DNA from: CAYJAZ01 sp964369185
GTDB lineage: Bacteria; Desulfobacterota; Desulfovibrionia; Desulfovibrionales; Desulfovibrionaceae
NCBI GenBank assembly: GCA_964369185.1
Contig: CAYJEN010000003.1
Coordinates: forward strand, 28,200 to 92,199
DNA length: 64,000 bases
Reading direction: 5' to 3'
The position numbers and the translations under genes were made by a program. Shown here piece by piece: positions 8,653 through 17,373 of this stretch. A model generated the notes under the pieces. The model saw nothing but the letters and a program-made list of their open reading frames with translations, had not been told where the DNA came from and ran no database searches. Every line of letters begins with the position of its first letter. The first letter of the stretch is position 1.

Positions 8653-10455
8653 ATGAAAGAACTTCAACGTAACAGCCTTACTACACTCAGCAGAATTCTT
8701 CCACAAGTTGCTATGGGAAAAATTAAAGCTGACTTAGTAATTATAAATGCTCAATTAATCAACGTAAATACAGCAGAAATTCTTCCAAATACTTCAGTAG
8801 CATGCTATCAAGGGCGTATTGCCTATGTTGGTGCTAATGCTGAACATTGCATTGATGAGAATACTAAAGTTATTGATATACAAGGTAAATATTTAGCTCC
8901 CGGATTTCTAGATGGCCATATTCACGTAGAAAGCAGTATGATTACTGTAAGTGAATATGCAAAAGCAGTTGTACCTCATGGTACTACAGCTATTTTCATG
9001 GATCCTCATGAAATTGCAAACGTTCTTGGTATTGAAGGCGTTCGCCTTATGATTGACGAAGAAAAAGGTCTACCTTTAGATGTATGGAGCACTGTTCCAT
9101 CATGCGTGCCTGCAATGCCGGGCTTTGAAGACACCGGAGCAGTGTTTACAGCTAAGGAAGTAGAAGAAATAACTAAACTTGATAAAATTGCCGGTCTTGG
9201 CGAAATGATGGACTTTCCGGGGATTATCGGCGGAACAGATACTACTCATTCAAAGTTAGAAGTTAGCTATAATTATAATCAAGTAGTTACAGGGCACTAT
9301 TCTCACCCTGATTTAGATAAAGGCGTAAATGCTTATTTCTCTTCAGGAATTTGCTCATGTCATGAATCTACAACTAAAGAAGACGCAATTACACGTGCCA
9401 GACTTGGTGTATTCACAAAAATTCGTGAAGGTTCAGCTTGGCAAGACGTAAAAGAAACAATTCGTGCTGTTACAGAAAGTAAAGTAGATACAAGATTCTT
9501 TGTGCTTGTGAGTGATGATTGTCATCCACATACTCTTATAGAACAAGGGCACATGGATTATATTGTATCTCGTGCAATCAGTGAAGGTGTAGAACCTATT
9601 AAGGCTATTCAGATGGCAACAATCAACTGTGCAACTTGTTTTAAGAAAGATGCGGATTTAGGTTCTATTTCTCCATCAAAATATGCTGATATGCTTGTTA
9701 TTTCTGATTTAGAAAAAGTGAAAGTTGAAGAAGTAATTTTCAATGGTGTACACGTTGCAAGTAATGGTGAACTTCTTATCAATATAGAAGATAGAGAATA
9801 CCCTGATTGGGCTAAGCAAACCATGCGTATGGCAAGACCTTTAACTCTTGAAGATGTAAAAATCAAAGCTCCTCAAGGCTATTCTGAAGATACTATCAAA
9901 GTAAGAGTTATGGAAATTGCAGAAGCAAATGTAATAACAAAACATCTTCAATGCTCTGTGCCAGTAAAAAATGGTGAAGCTGTAGCTGATGTTGATCAAG
10001 ATATTGTAAAGCTACTTGTGTTTGATAGACATACAAAGAGCGGTACTCGCGGTGCCGGTTTTGTAAAAGGCTTCCATCTTAAGAAAGGTGCAGTAGCATC
10101 TACAGTTGCTCACGATGCACATAATCTTATGGTGCTTGGCACAAATGATGAAGACATGTTACTTGCGCTTGAAACTCTTATTTCTTGCGGTGGTGGTATG
10201 GTTGCAGTTTTAGATGGCAAAGTTCTTGCTTTGAATGCACTTGAAGTCGCAGGTCTTATGAGTACAGATAAAGTTGAAGTTGTAGCAGAAAGAGTAGAAG
10301 CTCTTGATAATGCATGGAAAGAACTTGGCTGTGAACTTGCATCTCCGTTTATGACAATGGCTCTGCTTCCTCTTGCTTGTCTTCCTGAACTAAGACTTAC
10401 AAATAAAGGACTTGTCGATACTATTACATATCAGCAAGTAGAATTATTCGTATAG
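8653..10455 (+). CDS. ade: Adenine deaminase
   Basis: 600-aa amidohydrolase converting adenine to hypoxanthine and ammonia. It contains the metal-binding region FLDGHIHVESSM (about residues 94-105), DPHEIANVLG, the GHYSHPDL region, and SDDCHPHTL (about residues 289-297). The C-terminal part shows the adenine deaminase-specific GTNDEDM and SCGGGM motifs. Length matches the bacterial Ade family (about 570-600 aa). An AAAGGAAAA ribosome site lies ahead of the ATG. It is probably monocistronic, with a terminator on each side. The role is purine salvage. Confidence 0.95.
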   Translation: MKELQRNSLTTLSRILPQVAMGKIKADLVIINAQLINVNTAEILPNTSVACYQGRIAYVGANAEHCIDENTKVIDIQGKYLAPGFLDGHIHVESSMITVSEYAKAVVPHGTTAIFMDPHEIANVLGIEGVRLMIDEEKGLPLDVWSTVPSCVPAMPGFEDTGAVFTAKEVEEITKLDKIAGLGEMMDFPGIIGGTDTTHSKLEVSYNYNQVVTGHYSHPDLDKGVNAYFSSGICSCHESTTKEDAITRARLGVFTKIREGSAWQDVKETIRAVTESKVDTRFFVLVSDDCHPHTLIEQGHMDYIVSRAISEGVEPIKAIQMATINCATCFKKDADLGSISPSKYADMLVISDLEKVKVEEVIFNGVHVASNGELLINIEDREYPDWAKQTMRMARPLTLEDVKIKAPQGYSEDTIKVRVMEIAEANVITKHLQCSVPVKNGEAVADVDQDIVKLLVFDRHTKSGTRGAGFVKGFHLKKGAVASTVAHDAHNLMVLGTNDEDMLLALETLISCGGGMVAVLDGKVLALNALEVAGLMSTDKVEVVAERVEALDNAWKELGCELASPFMTMALLPLACLPELRLTNKGLVDTITYQQVELFV

Positions 10456-10464
10456 ATTAATTCA

Positions 10465-10525
10465 TTCTCATTAAAATAAAATGCCTTCCTTTGAACTAAA
10501 GGAAGGCATTTTATTTTAATGAGAA
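10465..10525. terminator. Bidirectional terminator: perfect 28-bp inverted repeat between ade and ccmF
   Basis: Left arm 10465-10492 and right arm 10498-10525 are perfect reverse complements of each other, 28 bp each with a 5-base loop (GAACT). The core is TGCCTTCCTTT / AAAGGAAGGCA, flanked by A/T runs that give a U-tract on both strands. It sits between two convergent genes. Confidence 0.9.
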
Positions 10526-10557
10526 AAAACTCAAAAGAATGAATTTAGAAACACACC

Positions 10558-12459
10558 CTAGTCGTCTTCTCTTCTTTTTATTGCTTTAAGAGCAAAGAAT
10601 GGGAAAACACAGAGTAATGTACTACCAATCCAAATCCAGTTAACAAGTGGATTTACACTGATACGGATTACAGCTTTTGACTGATTGTTTAAACCGCTAA
10701 GACTCGCATAAACTTCGTTACCAAGACTAGGCATAGTTCCAACTTCTGAGAAAGACATCTGACTGAATTTATGGTAAATTCTCTTTTCCGGTGAAAGCAT
10801 ACCAACAGGTTTACCGTTTTGAGAAATTACAATTTCAGCTTCTAAAAAGTCGTAAGTAGGAGCTGAACCCTCGTAGAGTTCATTCACTGTGACAACATAA
10901 GCACCTAACTGAGCAGATTCACCACGACCAAGGGTAAGATCTCTTTCAATCTTATAAGGGCCTGAAAAAGCAACTCCAAGGTAAATCAGCGCTAAACCTA
11001 AGTGTACGCCATGTGCCGCGAAACGAGGAGCAAAGTTTCTTGTACTTGGCTTTGCAAGTTGTAATATTGAAGAAACAATAACGCCAATAGATAATGCAGA
11101 TGTGATTAAAGGTACTGTTTTTGTGAAGCCAAAAGCAAAGAAAATACCGGCAGATAATACAATAGTTGCAAGAACTGCAATGAAGTTCTTTTTATCAACA
11201 ACTCCGCCATTCCAACCAAGATAAGGGCAGAATGCAAGAAGTCCTAAAATGAAAGTAAATAATGGTAAACAAACAGTATTATAGAAGTTAGCATCAAGGC
11301 CAACAGGCTGCTCAGACCACAATTTAGAAATAATAGGCCATAAAGTTGCTACTAAAACGATGATTGTAAGTGCAATCAAGAACCATGCTGTAAAAACTAA
11401 GAAGCCTTCACGAGTTTCAATACCTGATAGATCCTTTGCCTCTTCAATTTTTTTAGAGCTAAAAGAAACAAAGAAAGAAACTAAGGTAGATGTTATTACA
11501 AAGATAAGTAAAGCATCTGCAACGCCACCGTCACCAAAAGCGTGAACAGAATCAACAACATTACCACGTACTAGATAAGTAGCAAAGAAAGCTGTTACAG
11601 TTGTAAGTGCAATAAGGAAGATATTTACACGATGAAGCTTGTTACGTCTTTGTTCGATAATCATGGTATGAAGAGCCGCAGTACCTACAAGCCAAGGAAG
11701 AAGACTTGCATTTTCAACCGGATCCCAAGCCCAGTAACCGCCCCAACCAAGTTCCATATAAGCCCACCATGCACCAAGTAAAATACCGGCAGATAAGAAA
11801 AGCCATGCTGTCATGATGAATGGACGTGAAACTTCAAGCCATCTATCTTCATCATTTACAGTTTTGCTCATAGCTTGTGCAAGAGCTAGGCATGATGGAA
11901 TTGTGAAGCCGCCATACCCTAAAAATAAAAGAGGTGGGTGAATAATCATTCCCGGATTTTGAAGAAGAGGGTTTAATCCTCTACCGTCAGAAGGAGCAGG
12001 GAAGGTTGTTACAAATGGATCTGACCAAGTTGTAAGAAGTAAACTGAAAAATGCCATTATTGCACAGTAAAACACCCAATACCATTTTTTAGTTTCTGCT
12101 GTGAAATTTTTATAAGAATCGGTGAACTGGAATGCAGCACCACAAAGGGCAATCATCAAAGCCCAAAATAGTAATGAACCGGCTTGACCAGCCCAAAAAG
12201 CTGTCATTCTATAAAAAATTGGAAGTGTTAAATCAGTGTAACTGGCAACATAATCTACTGAGAAATCAAAATGAAAAAGAGCATGTAAGAGTATTAATGA
12301 GGCGAAAATATGCCCTAATGTAATACCTAAACTTGCTTTTTCAATAAGTGCTAGACTATTGTCGGATTTGCTATTCCATAATGAAACACACGCCATGCCA
12401 GCGCCAAAAAGTGCGCATAAAAGTGTTATGAGCTCAAGCCCATGTGCTATAGTATACAT
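10558..12459 (-). CDS. ccmF: CcmF-type cytochrome c heme lyase
   Basis: 633-aa polytopic membrane protein (about 14-15 TM segments). It contains the tryptophan-rich WWD heme-handling motif GWGGYWAWDPVENASLLPWL and the conserved NPLLQNPGMIIHPPLLFLGY stretch of the CcmF/CcsA superfamily. A large periplasmic loop is seen near the C-terminus. It ligates heme to apocytochrome c in the periplasm, receiving heme from CcmE. CcmE is encoded immediately upstream on the same strand (33-base gap), and the gene starts after an AAGGAAA site. The other ccm genes are not in the window. Confidence 0.93.
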   Translation of the reverse strand: MYTIAHGLELITLLCALFGAGMACVSLWNSKSDNSLALIEKASLGITLGHIFASLILLHALFHFDFSVDYVASYTDLTLPIFYRMTAFWAGQAGSLLFWALMIALCGAAFQFTDSYKNFTAETKKWYWVFYCAIMAFFSLLLTTWSDPFVTTFPAPSDGRGLNPLLQNPGMIIHPPLLFLGYGGFTIPSCLALAQAMSKTVNDEDRWLEVSRPFIMTAWLFLSAGILLGAWWAYMELGWGGYWAWDPVENASLLPWLVGTAALHTMIIEQRRNKLHRVNIFLIALTTVTAFFATYLVRGNVVDSVHAFGDGGVADALLIFVITSTLVSFFVSFSSKKIEEAKDLSGIETREGFLVFTAWFLIALTIIVLVATLWPIISKLWSEQPVGLDANFYNTVCLPLFTFILGLLAFCPYLGWNGGVVDKKNFIAVLATIVLSAGIFFAFGFTKTVPLITSALSIGVIVSSILQLAKPSTRNFAPRFAAHGVHLGLALIYLGVAFSGPYKIERDLTLGRGESAQLGAYVVTVNELYEGSAPTYDFLEAEIVISQNGKPVGMLSPEKRIYHKFSQMSFSEVGTMPSLGNEVYASLSGLNNQSKAVIRISVNPLVNWIWIGSTLLCVFPFFALKAIKRREDD

Positions 12460-12492
12460 TTTTTTCCTTAGAGTTTGTAGAGTTAGAATAAA

Positions 12493-12894
12493 TTATGTAC
12501 GGTTTTCTTTTTCGTATTTTGAAGGGCATTTTGTCATAAGGCTTTTAGCTTCAAATTGGCTACCTTGCACTAATGTACCTTCTAAAATTACTTCTGCGCC
12601 ATGTTCAAAAGTATCGGGGATTACACCTTTATATACAACTTGAAGAGTTTGGCTTGGTTGTTCTGCATCAATAAGGGTAAAAACAACACTGCTATTCGAG
12701 TCATTTTTTTCAAAATTCCCAACAGAACCAAATAAACGCATAGAATTTTGTTCTTCAACAGGTGCAGCAAGAGCTTCAGATACATTTAAAAAGTATACAC
12801 TTCCCTCATTCAAGCCAGAATATATCATAAATCCGATAGATCCGACAAAAAATACCAATGCTACAATATATGGAACAAAAGATTTTTTCTTCAT
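12493..12894 (-). CDS. ccmE: CcmE heme chaperone, CxxxY variant
   Basis: 133 aa, with an N-terminal signal anchor (residues 6-25) and a beta-barrel OB-like periplasmic domain. The functional motif near the C-terminus is TKCPSKYE, so the heme-attaching residue is Cys in a CxxxY motif, not His in HxxxY as in E. coli. CxxxY CcmE is known from archaea and Desulfovibrio species, which supports the taxonomic placement. It is the first gene of a ccmE-ccmF pair on the minus strand. Family assignment is firm. Confidence 0.92.
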   Translation of the reverse strand: MKKKSFVPYIVALVFFVGSIGFMIYSGLNEGSVYFLNVSEALAAPVEEQNSMRLFGSVGNFEKNDSNSSVVFTLIDAEQPSQTLQVVYKGVIPDTFEHGAEVILEGTLVQGSQFEAKSLMTKCPSKYEKENRT

Positions 12895-13040
12895 ATTAAA
12901 TCCTTTTAATTTTTTGTATGGTTATACTAGCATAAATTATAAAAAAAAACAAGTGATAATTGTTACTATTTAGAAAGAGGTTTTATACATATATCATTAT
13001 TTTTAAAGCTAATATAAAAAATTACTTGTATAAAAATTTC

Positions 13041-13069
13041 TTGCAAGCTTTATAAGAAAATGATAATCT
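13041..13069 (+). promoter_or_regulatory. Candidate extended -10 promoter for fba
   Basis: TTGCAA (13041-13046), 17-base spacer ending in TGA, then TAATCT (13064-13069). The TG one base upstream of the -10 is the extended -10 form. It lies 51 bases before the fba ATG. Confidence 0.5.
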
Positions 13070-13119
13070 TATGAATAGTTGATAAAAATTATTAAATCAT
13101 CTTAAGAGGAGAGACAACT

Positions 13120-14049
13120 ATGGCTCTAGTCGGACCAAAGGCAATGTTTGAACGTGCATATAAAGAAAATTATGCTGTAGGTGCTTTTAATGTTAATAAT
13201 ATGGAAATTATCCAAGGTATAATGGAAGCTGGTGCTGAAGAAAATGCGCCTATTATCTTACAAGTTTCTGCAGGAGCTCGTAAATATGCCGGTCAAAATT
13301 ACATTGTAAAATTGATTGAGGCATCTTTACAAGACGCTGACTTACCAGTAGTTCTTCATCTTGATCACGGCGCAGATTTTGAAATATGTAAAGCATGTAT
13401 TGATGGTGGATTCACCTCTGTTATGATTGACGGTTCACATCATTCTTTTGAGGAAAATATTGCTGTAACAAAAAAAGTTGTTGAATACGCGCATGATAAA
13501 GGAGTTTGGGTTGAAGCTGAACTTGGGCGTCTTGCCGGTATTGAAGAAGATGTGGCGAGCGATAGCCATAGCTTTACTGACCCTGACCAAGCTGTTGAGT
13601 TTGTAGAAAAAACTGGTTGTGATTCGCTTGCGATTGCAATTGGAACAAGTCATGGTGCTTATAAATTTGCAGCAGGTACAAACCCACAACTACGCTTTGA
13701 TATATTAGAAAAAATCAGCACAATGATGCCAAACTATCCTTTAGTTCTTCATGGTGCATCATCAGTACCTCAAGAATTTGTTGAAGCTGCGAATAAATTT
13801 GGTGGAAAACTTGGCAGTGCTAAAGGTATTCCTGAAGATATGCTTAGAAAAGCTGCGGCTATGGGCGTATGTAAAATCAATATCGACTCAGATATCCGCT
13901 TAGCAATGACTGCAACTATCAGACAAGTATTTGCGGAAAAACCAGAAGAATTTGACCCAAGATCTTATCTAAAACCGGCTCGTCAAGCTGTTAAAGATAT
14001 GGTTCAACGTAAAATTCGTAATGTTTTAGGTTGTTCTGGTAAGGCATAA
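13120..14049 (+). CDS. fba: Class II fructose-bisphosphate aldolase
   Basis: 309-aa Zn2+-dependent aldolase interconverting fructose-1,6-bisphosphate with DHAP and glyceraldehyde-3-phosphate. Motifs visible are VVLHLDHGADFE (catalytic Asp and first zinc His), IDGSHHSFEENI, VEAELGRLAGIEED, TSHGAYKF (zinc His) and LHGASSVP, plus NIDSDIRLAMT for phosphate binding. A GAGGAGAG ribosome site precedes the ATG. gap follows after about 80 bases, so this is a lower-glycolysis/gluconeogenesis pair. Together with fbp (43277) it allows gluconeogenesis. It could also supply the aldolase step for the sugar cluster at 26464, but that is only a possibility. Confidence 0.95.
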   Translation: MALVGPKAMFERAYKENYAVGAFNVNNMEIIQGIMEAGAEENAPIILQVSAGARKYAGQNYIVKLIEASLQDADLPVVLHLDHGADFEICKACIDGGFTSVMIDGSHHSFEENIAVTKKVVEYAHDKGVWVEAELGRLAGIEEDVASDSHSFTDPDQAVEFVEKTGCDSLAIAIGTSHGAYKFAAGTNPQLRFDILEKISTMMPNYPLVLHGASSVPQEFVEAANKFGGKLGSAKGIPEDMLRKAAAMGVCKINIDSDIRLAMTATIRQVFAEKPEEFDPRSYLKPARQAVKDMVQRKIRNVLGCSGKA

Positions 14050-14079
14050 TAAGTTTGCTAATTTAATGACTATATAATG

Positions 14080-14116
14080 GAGTGTGTTTCAGTAAAATGA
14101 AATACACTCTAGTTTT
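14080..14116 (+). terminator. Hairpin between fba and gap, weak terminator or attenuator
   Basis: GAGTGTGTTTCA (14080-14091) pairs with TGAAATACACTC (14098-14109) over 12 bp with one G-U, followed by a short TAGTTTT. The weak T-run suggests partial termination or mRNA processing between fba and gap. Confidence 0.5.
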
Positions 14117-14128
14117 ACGGAGAAAGAC

Positions 14129-15124
14129 ATGGCTTTACGTATTGCGCTTAATGGTTTTGGTCGTATTGGACGTTATCTTACTCGTTTACTCGCTTTTGAA
14201 GATGATATTGAAATAGTGGCAATTAATGCTCGTGCTGATAATCAAGCCCTTGCTCGTTTGCTTAAATATGATTCAGTACATGGAAAAGCAAACTTTCCTA
14301 TAGATTATGATGATAATGGTCTTATAATTAACGGAAAACATACTCTTGTAACTCGTCAAGCTACCGGTACATGGATATGGAAAGATTTAGATATTGATTT
14401 AGTTATCGAAAATACCGGCACTATCAAAGATAGAGATGGACTTGCTAAGCATATTGAAATGGGTGCGAGAAAAGTTATTATGTCTGCACCTGCGAAAAAT
14501 GCTGATGTAACTATTGTTATGGGTGTAAATGAAGATATTTATAATAAAGATGAACACTTTGTTATTTCTGCCGCTTCTTGTACTACTAACTGCCTTGCAC
14601 CTGCAACTAAAGTTATCCATGAAGCATTTGGAATTAAACATGCTCTTATGACAACATTACATTCATATACTATGAGTCAACGTATTCTCGATGGAACTCA
14701 TAAAGATCCACGCCGTTCACGTGCTTGCGCTTTAAGTATGATTCCAACCTCAACCGGTGCTGCTGAAGCTATAGGGCTTGTTTATCCTCAATTACTAGGA
14801 AAAGTGAGTGGTATGGCTGTTCGCTTACCTGTTCCAAATGTTTCTCTTGTTGACTTAACAATCGAACTTGAAAAAAGTACAAATATTGAAGAAGTAAACG
14901 CAACTTTAAAAAGTGCGGCTGAAGGATTTTTAAAAGAAAATCTAGGCTACTCCGACGAACCACTTGTTTCTGTTGACTATATTGGTATGACTCAAGGCGG
15001 TGTTGTTGATGGGATTTCTACAAAAGTTATCAATGATACTATGCTTAAACTCATTATTTGGTACGACAATGAAGCGGGCTTTACAAATCAGCTACTTCGT
15101 CTTATAAAGCTTGTAGGCAAATAA
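14129..15124 (+). CDS. gap: Glyceraldehyde-3-phosphate dehydrogenase
   Basis: 331 aa, phosphorylating GAPDH. The N-terminal Rossmann motif is NGFGRIGRYLTRLL, and the catalytic cysteine lies in AASCTTNCLAP (about residues 148-158). Further family motifs are LHSYT, RRSRACALSMIPTSTGAA and WYDNEAGFTNQLL at the C-terminus. The length is that of ordinary bacterial Gap proteins. It follows fba, separated by a hairpin that may set the relative levels, and is closed by a terminator at 15154. Confidence 0.96.
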   Translation: MALRIALNGFGRIGRYLTRLLAFEDDIEIVAINARADNQALARLLKYDSVHGKANFPIDYDDNGLIINGKHTLVTRQATGTWIWKDLDIDLVIENTGTIKDRDGLAKHIEMGARKVIMSAPAKNADVTIVMGVNEDIYNKDEHFVISAASCTTNCLAPATKVIHEAFGIKHALMTTLHSYTMSQRILDGTHKDPRRSRACALSMIPTSTGAAEAIGLVYPQLLGKVSGMAVRLPVPNVSLVDLTIELEKSTNIEEVNATLKSAAEGFLKENLGYSDEPLVSVDYIGMTQGGVVDGISTKVINDTMLKLIIWYDNEAGFTNQLLRLIKLVGK

Positions 15125-15153
15125 AAAGACGTAAATTAAATTATGACTTTCTG

Positions 15154-15195
15154 AAAGGAAAACCACGTTTTTATAGATTTGGTTTTCCTTTTTCT
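15154..15195 (+). terminator. Terminator after gap
   Basis: AAAGGAAAACCA (15154-15165) pairs perfectly with TGGTTTTCCTTT (15180-15191), followed by TTCTTTT. Confidence 0.85.
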
Positions 15196-15222
15196 TTTGC
15201 AAAAAACTTTTTGGGGATAATT

Positions 15223-15786
15223 TTGACTTTCTTTGAATTAATTCTAATCGCAGTAGCTCTATCAATGGATGCTTTTGCTGTTTCAGTTTGTAAAGGTATA
15301 TGCTCTGTAAAAAGAAGTATTTCAACTGCAATTATTGTAGGGCTTTATTTCGGCGTTTTTCAGGCAATTATGCCTCTACTAGGGTATTACTTAGGTGATT
15401 CAATTCATCAATATGTTGAAGCATATTCAGGCTATGTAGCTTGTTTTATTCTTTCATGCATTGGCTTTGTCATGATAAAAAATGCAATTAAAGCTGACGA
15501 TTCTGAAAATAAAAAAGAAGAATCAAATTTGTCACTTGCGCCTATTGCTATGATATCCGCTGCTGTAGCTACAAGTATTGATGCTTTTGCGGTTGGTGTT
15601 GTATTTTCAACTTTAGAAATAAAACTTTATTCATCGGTAGCTATTATAGGATTAACTACTTTTATGATTTCTTTTATTGGAGTTCGTATTGGTTCTCTTT
15701 TTAGCGATAAACTGCAAAAAAAAGCTGAAATTATTGGTGGCGTGACTCTTATAATCATCGGAATAAAAATCTTAATTTTGGGATAA
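15223..15786 (+). CDS. mntP: MntP-type manganese efflux protein
   Basis: About 187-aa membrane protein of the MntP (DUF204) family with six predicted TM segments. The two pseudo-repeated motifs SMDAFAVSVCKGI (N-terminal half) and ATSIDAFAVGVVF (C-terminal half) carry the conserved Asp residues. The family exports Mn2+. The start is set to TTG at 15223 because GGGG at 15213-15216 gives a seven-base-class spacing; the longer in-frame TTG at 15211 overlaps that site. No yybP-ykoY-type leader is apparent in the short upstream gap. Probably monocistronic. Confidence 0.85.
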   Translation: MTFFELILIAVALSMDAFAVSVCKGICSVKRSISTAIIVGLYFGVFQAIMPLLGYYLGDSIHQYVEAYSGYVACFILSCIGFVMIKNAIKADDSENKKEESNLSLAPIAMISAAVATSIDAFAVGVVFSTLEIKLYSSVAIIGLTTFMISFIGVRIGSLFSDKLQKKAEIIGGVTLIIIGIKILILG

Positions 15787-15857
15787 TTGTTTATTTACTG
15801 TAATAAAAAACTACACACTTCTCTAAAGTTTTATATAGTATATCAATAAACAAGTTC

Positions 15858-15886
15858 TTGATTTTTTTTAAAAAGAGCAATATTGT
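15858..15886 (+). promoter_or_regulatory. Candidate promoter for the Na+-coupled transporter gene
   Basis: TTGATT (15858-15863), 17-base spacer, TATTGT (15881-15886), 32 bases before the ATG. Confidence 0.45.
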
Positions 15887-15918
15887 TTTAGCTACACTTT
15901 TTATAGAGAGGGTATGTG

Positions 15919-17307
15919 ATGGCGGCGAATAGAGAAGTTTTTGCCTCAAGATTAGGTTTTTTGCTTATTTCAGCAGGCTGTGCAATTGGACTTGGTAACG
16001 TATGGCGTTTTCCTTATGTTACAGGTGCTTATGGTGGTGCAGCTTTTGTTATGATTTATCTTGCATTCTTACTGTTACTTGGTTTACCAATTCTTATAAT
16101 GGAATTATCGGTTGGTAGAGCATCTAAGCTAAATATTGGTGCATCATTTAAAAAGCTACAACCTAAAGGAAGTTATTGGCATATATACGGGCATTTTGGA
16201 ATATTAGGTAACTACCTTTTGATGATGTTCTATACAACTATTTGTGGTTGGATGCTTGCGTATACATATCACACAATTAGCGGTGACTTTGTAGGACTTA
16301 CTCCTGAAGGAGTAGGAGCGTTTTTTGGTGCATTTACTGCTGAACCTAAAACTCAAATTTTCTGGATGTTTTTATCTGTACTTTTTGGTTGTAGTGTTTG
16401 TGCTCTAGGTGTTCGTAATGGTATTGAGAAGATTACGAAAGTTATGATGGGCGGGATGTTTGTTATTATGTTGGCATTGGCAGCTCGTGCAATGACACTC
16501 GAAAACGCAAGTGAAGGACTTAAATTCTACCTTATGCCGGACTTTAGTAAGATAGCGGAAAAAGGTCTTTGGAACACTGTTTATGCGGCTATGGGACAAG
16601 CTTTCTTCACTTTGAGTGTTGGTATTGGCTCTATGGCAATTTTTGGCTCATATATTGATAAAGATCGCTCTTTAACCGGTGAAGGTCTTTCTATTCTTGG
16701 GCTTGATACAATGGCTGCTTTGCTTGCGGGTTGCATTATTTTTCCTGCTTGTTTTGCCTTTGGAATAAATCCGGGCGGAGGACCAGGGCTCATCTTTGTT
16801 ACTTTACCGAATGTTTTCAATAGTATGAGCGGTGGGCAAATATGGGGAATTTTATTCTTCACATTTATGTCTTTTGCGGCACTTTCAACAGTTGTAGCTG
16901 TGCTTGAAAATATTATTTCCTATGGGGTTGATGTATGGGGCTTGAAGCGTTCTACATCTTCATGGGTCAACTTTATATTAATTACCTTACTTTCCATTCC
17001 TTGTATTTTAGGTTTCAACGAGTGGTCAAGCTTTCAACCTTTTGGCGAAAATACAGGCGTGCTTGATCTTGAAGATTTTATTGTAAGTAATAATCTTCTT
17101 CCTCTTGGTTCGCTTATTTACTTACTTTTCTGCGTTACCAGATACGGGTGGGGTTGGGATAACTTTATTAATGAAGCTGATAGCGGCAAAGGAATAAAAT
17201 TCCCGAAAGTTGCAAGAATCTATCTTGTTTATATATTACCTTTAATTATTCTTTTTGTATTTATTCAAGGGTATATTGATAAGTTTGCAAAAATTATTGC
17301 TCCATAA
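15919..17307 (+). CDS. Sodium-dependent transporter, NSS/SNF family
   Basis: 462-aa polytopic protein with 11-12 TM segments. The N-terminus shows the neurotransmitter:sodium symporter signature ISAGCAIGLGNVWRFPYVTG and GGAAFVMIYLAFLLLLGLPI, including the unwound TM1 region that binds Na+ and substrate in LeuT. Bacterial members usually carry amino acids such as tryptophan, tyrosine or branched-chain amino acids; the substrate cannot be told from the sequence. The start ATG at 15919 is chosen over the GTG three bases upstream because of GAGAGGG spacing. asd is next but has its own spacing, so linkage is not clear. Confidence 0.9.
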   Translation: MAANREVFASRLGFLLISAGCAIGLGNVWRFPYVTGAYGGAAFVMIYLAFLLLLGLPILIMELSVGRASKLNIGASFKKLQPKGSYWHIYGHFGILGNYLLMMFYTTICGWMLAYTYHTISGDFVGLTPEGVGAFFGAFTAEPKTQIFWMFLSVLFGCSVCALGVRNGIEKITKVMMGGMFVIMLALAARAMTLENASEGLKFYLMPDFSKIAEKGLWNTVYAAMGQAFFTLSVGIGSMAIFGSYIDKDRSLTGEGLSILGLDTMAALLAGCIIFPACFAFGINPGGGPGLIFVTLPNVFNSMSGGQIWGILFFTFMSFAALSTVVAVLENIISYGVDVWGLKRSTSSWVNFILITLLSIPCILGFNEWSSFQPFGENTGVLDLEDFIVSNNLLPLGSLIYLLFCVTRYGWGWDNFINEADSGKGIKFPKVARIYLVYILPLIILFVFIQGYIDKFAKIIAP

Positions 17308-17373
17308 GGCTAAATTCATTCTTTTGTTTGAAAAAAATCTAAACCTATAAAACATTAAATCTTGGAGAGAGAG

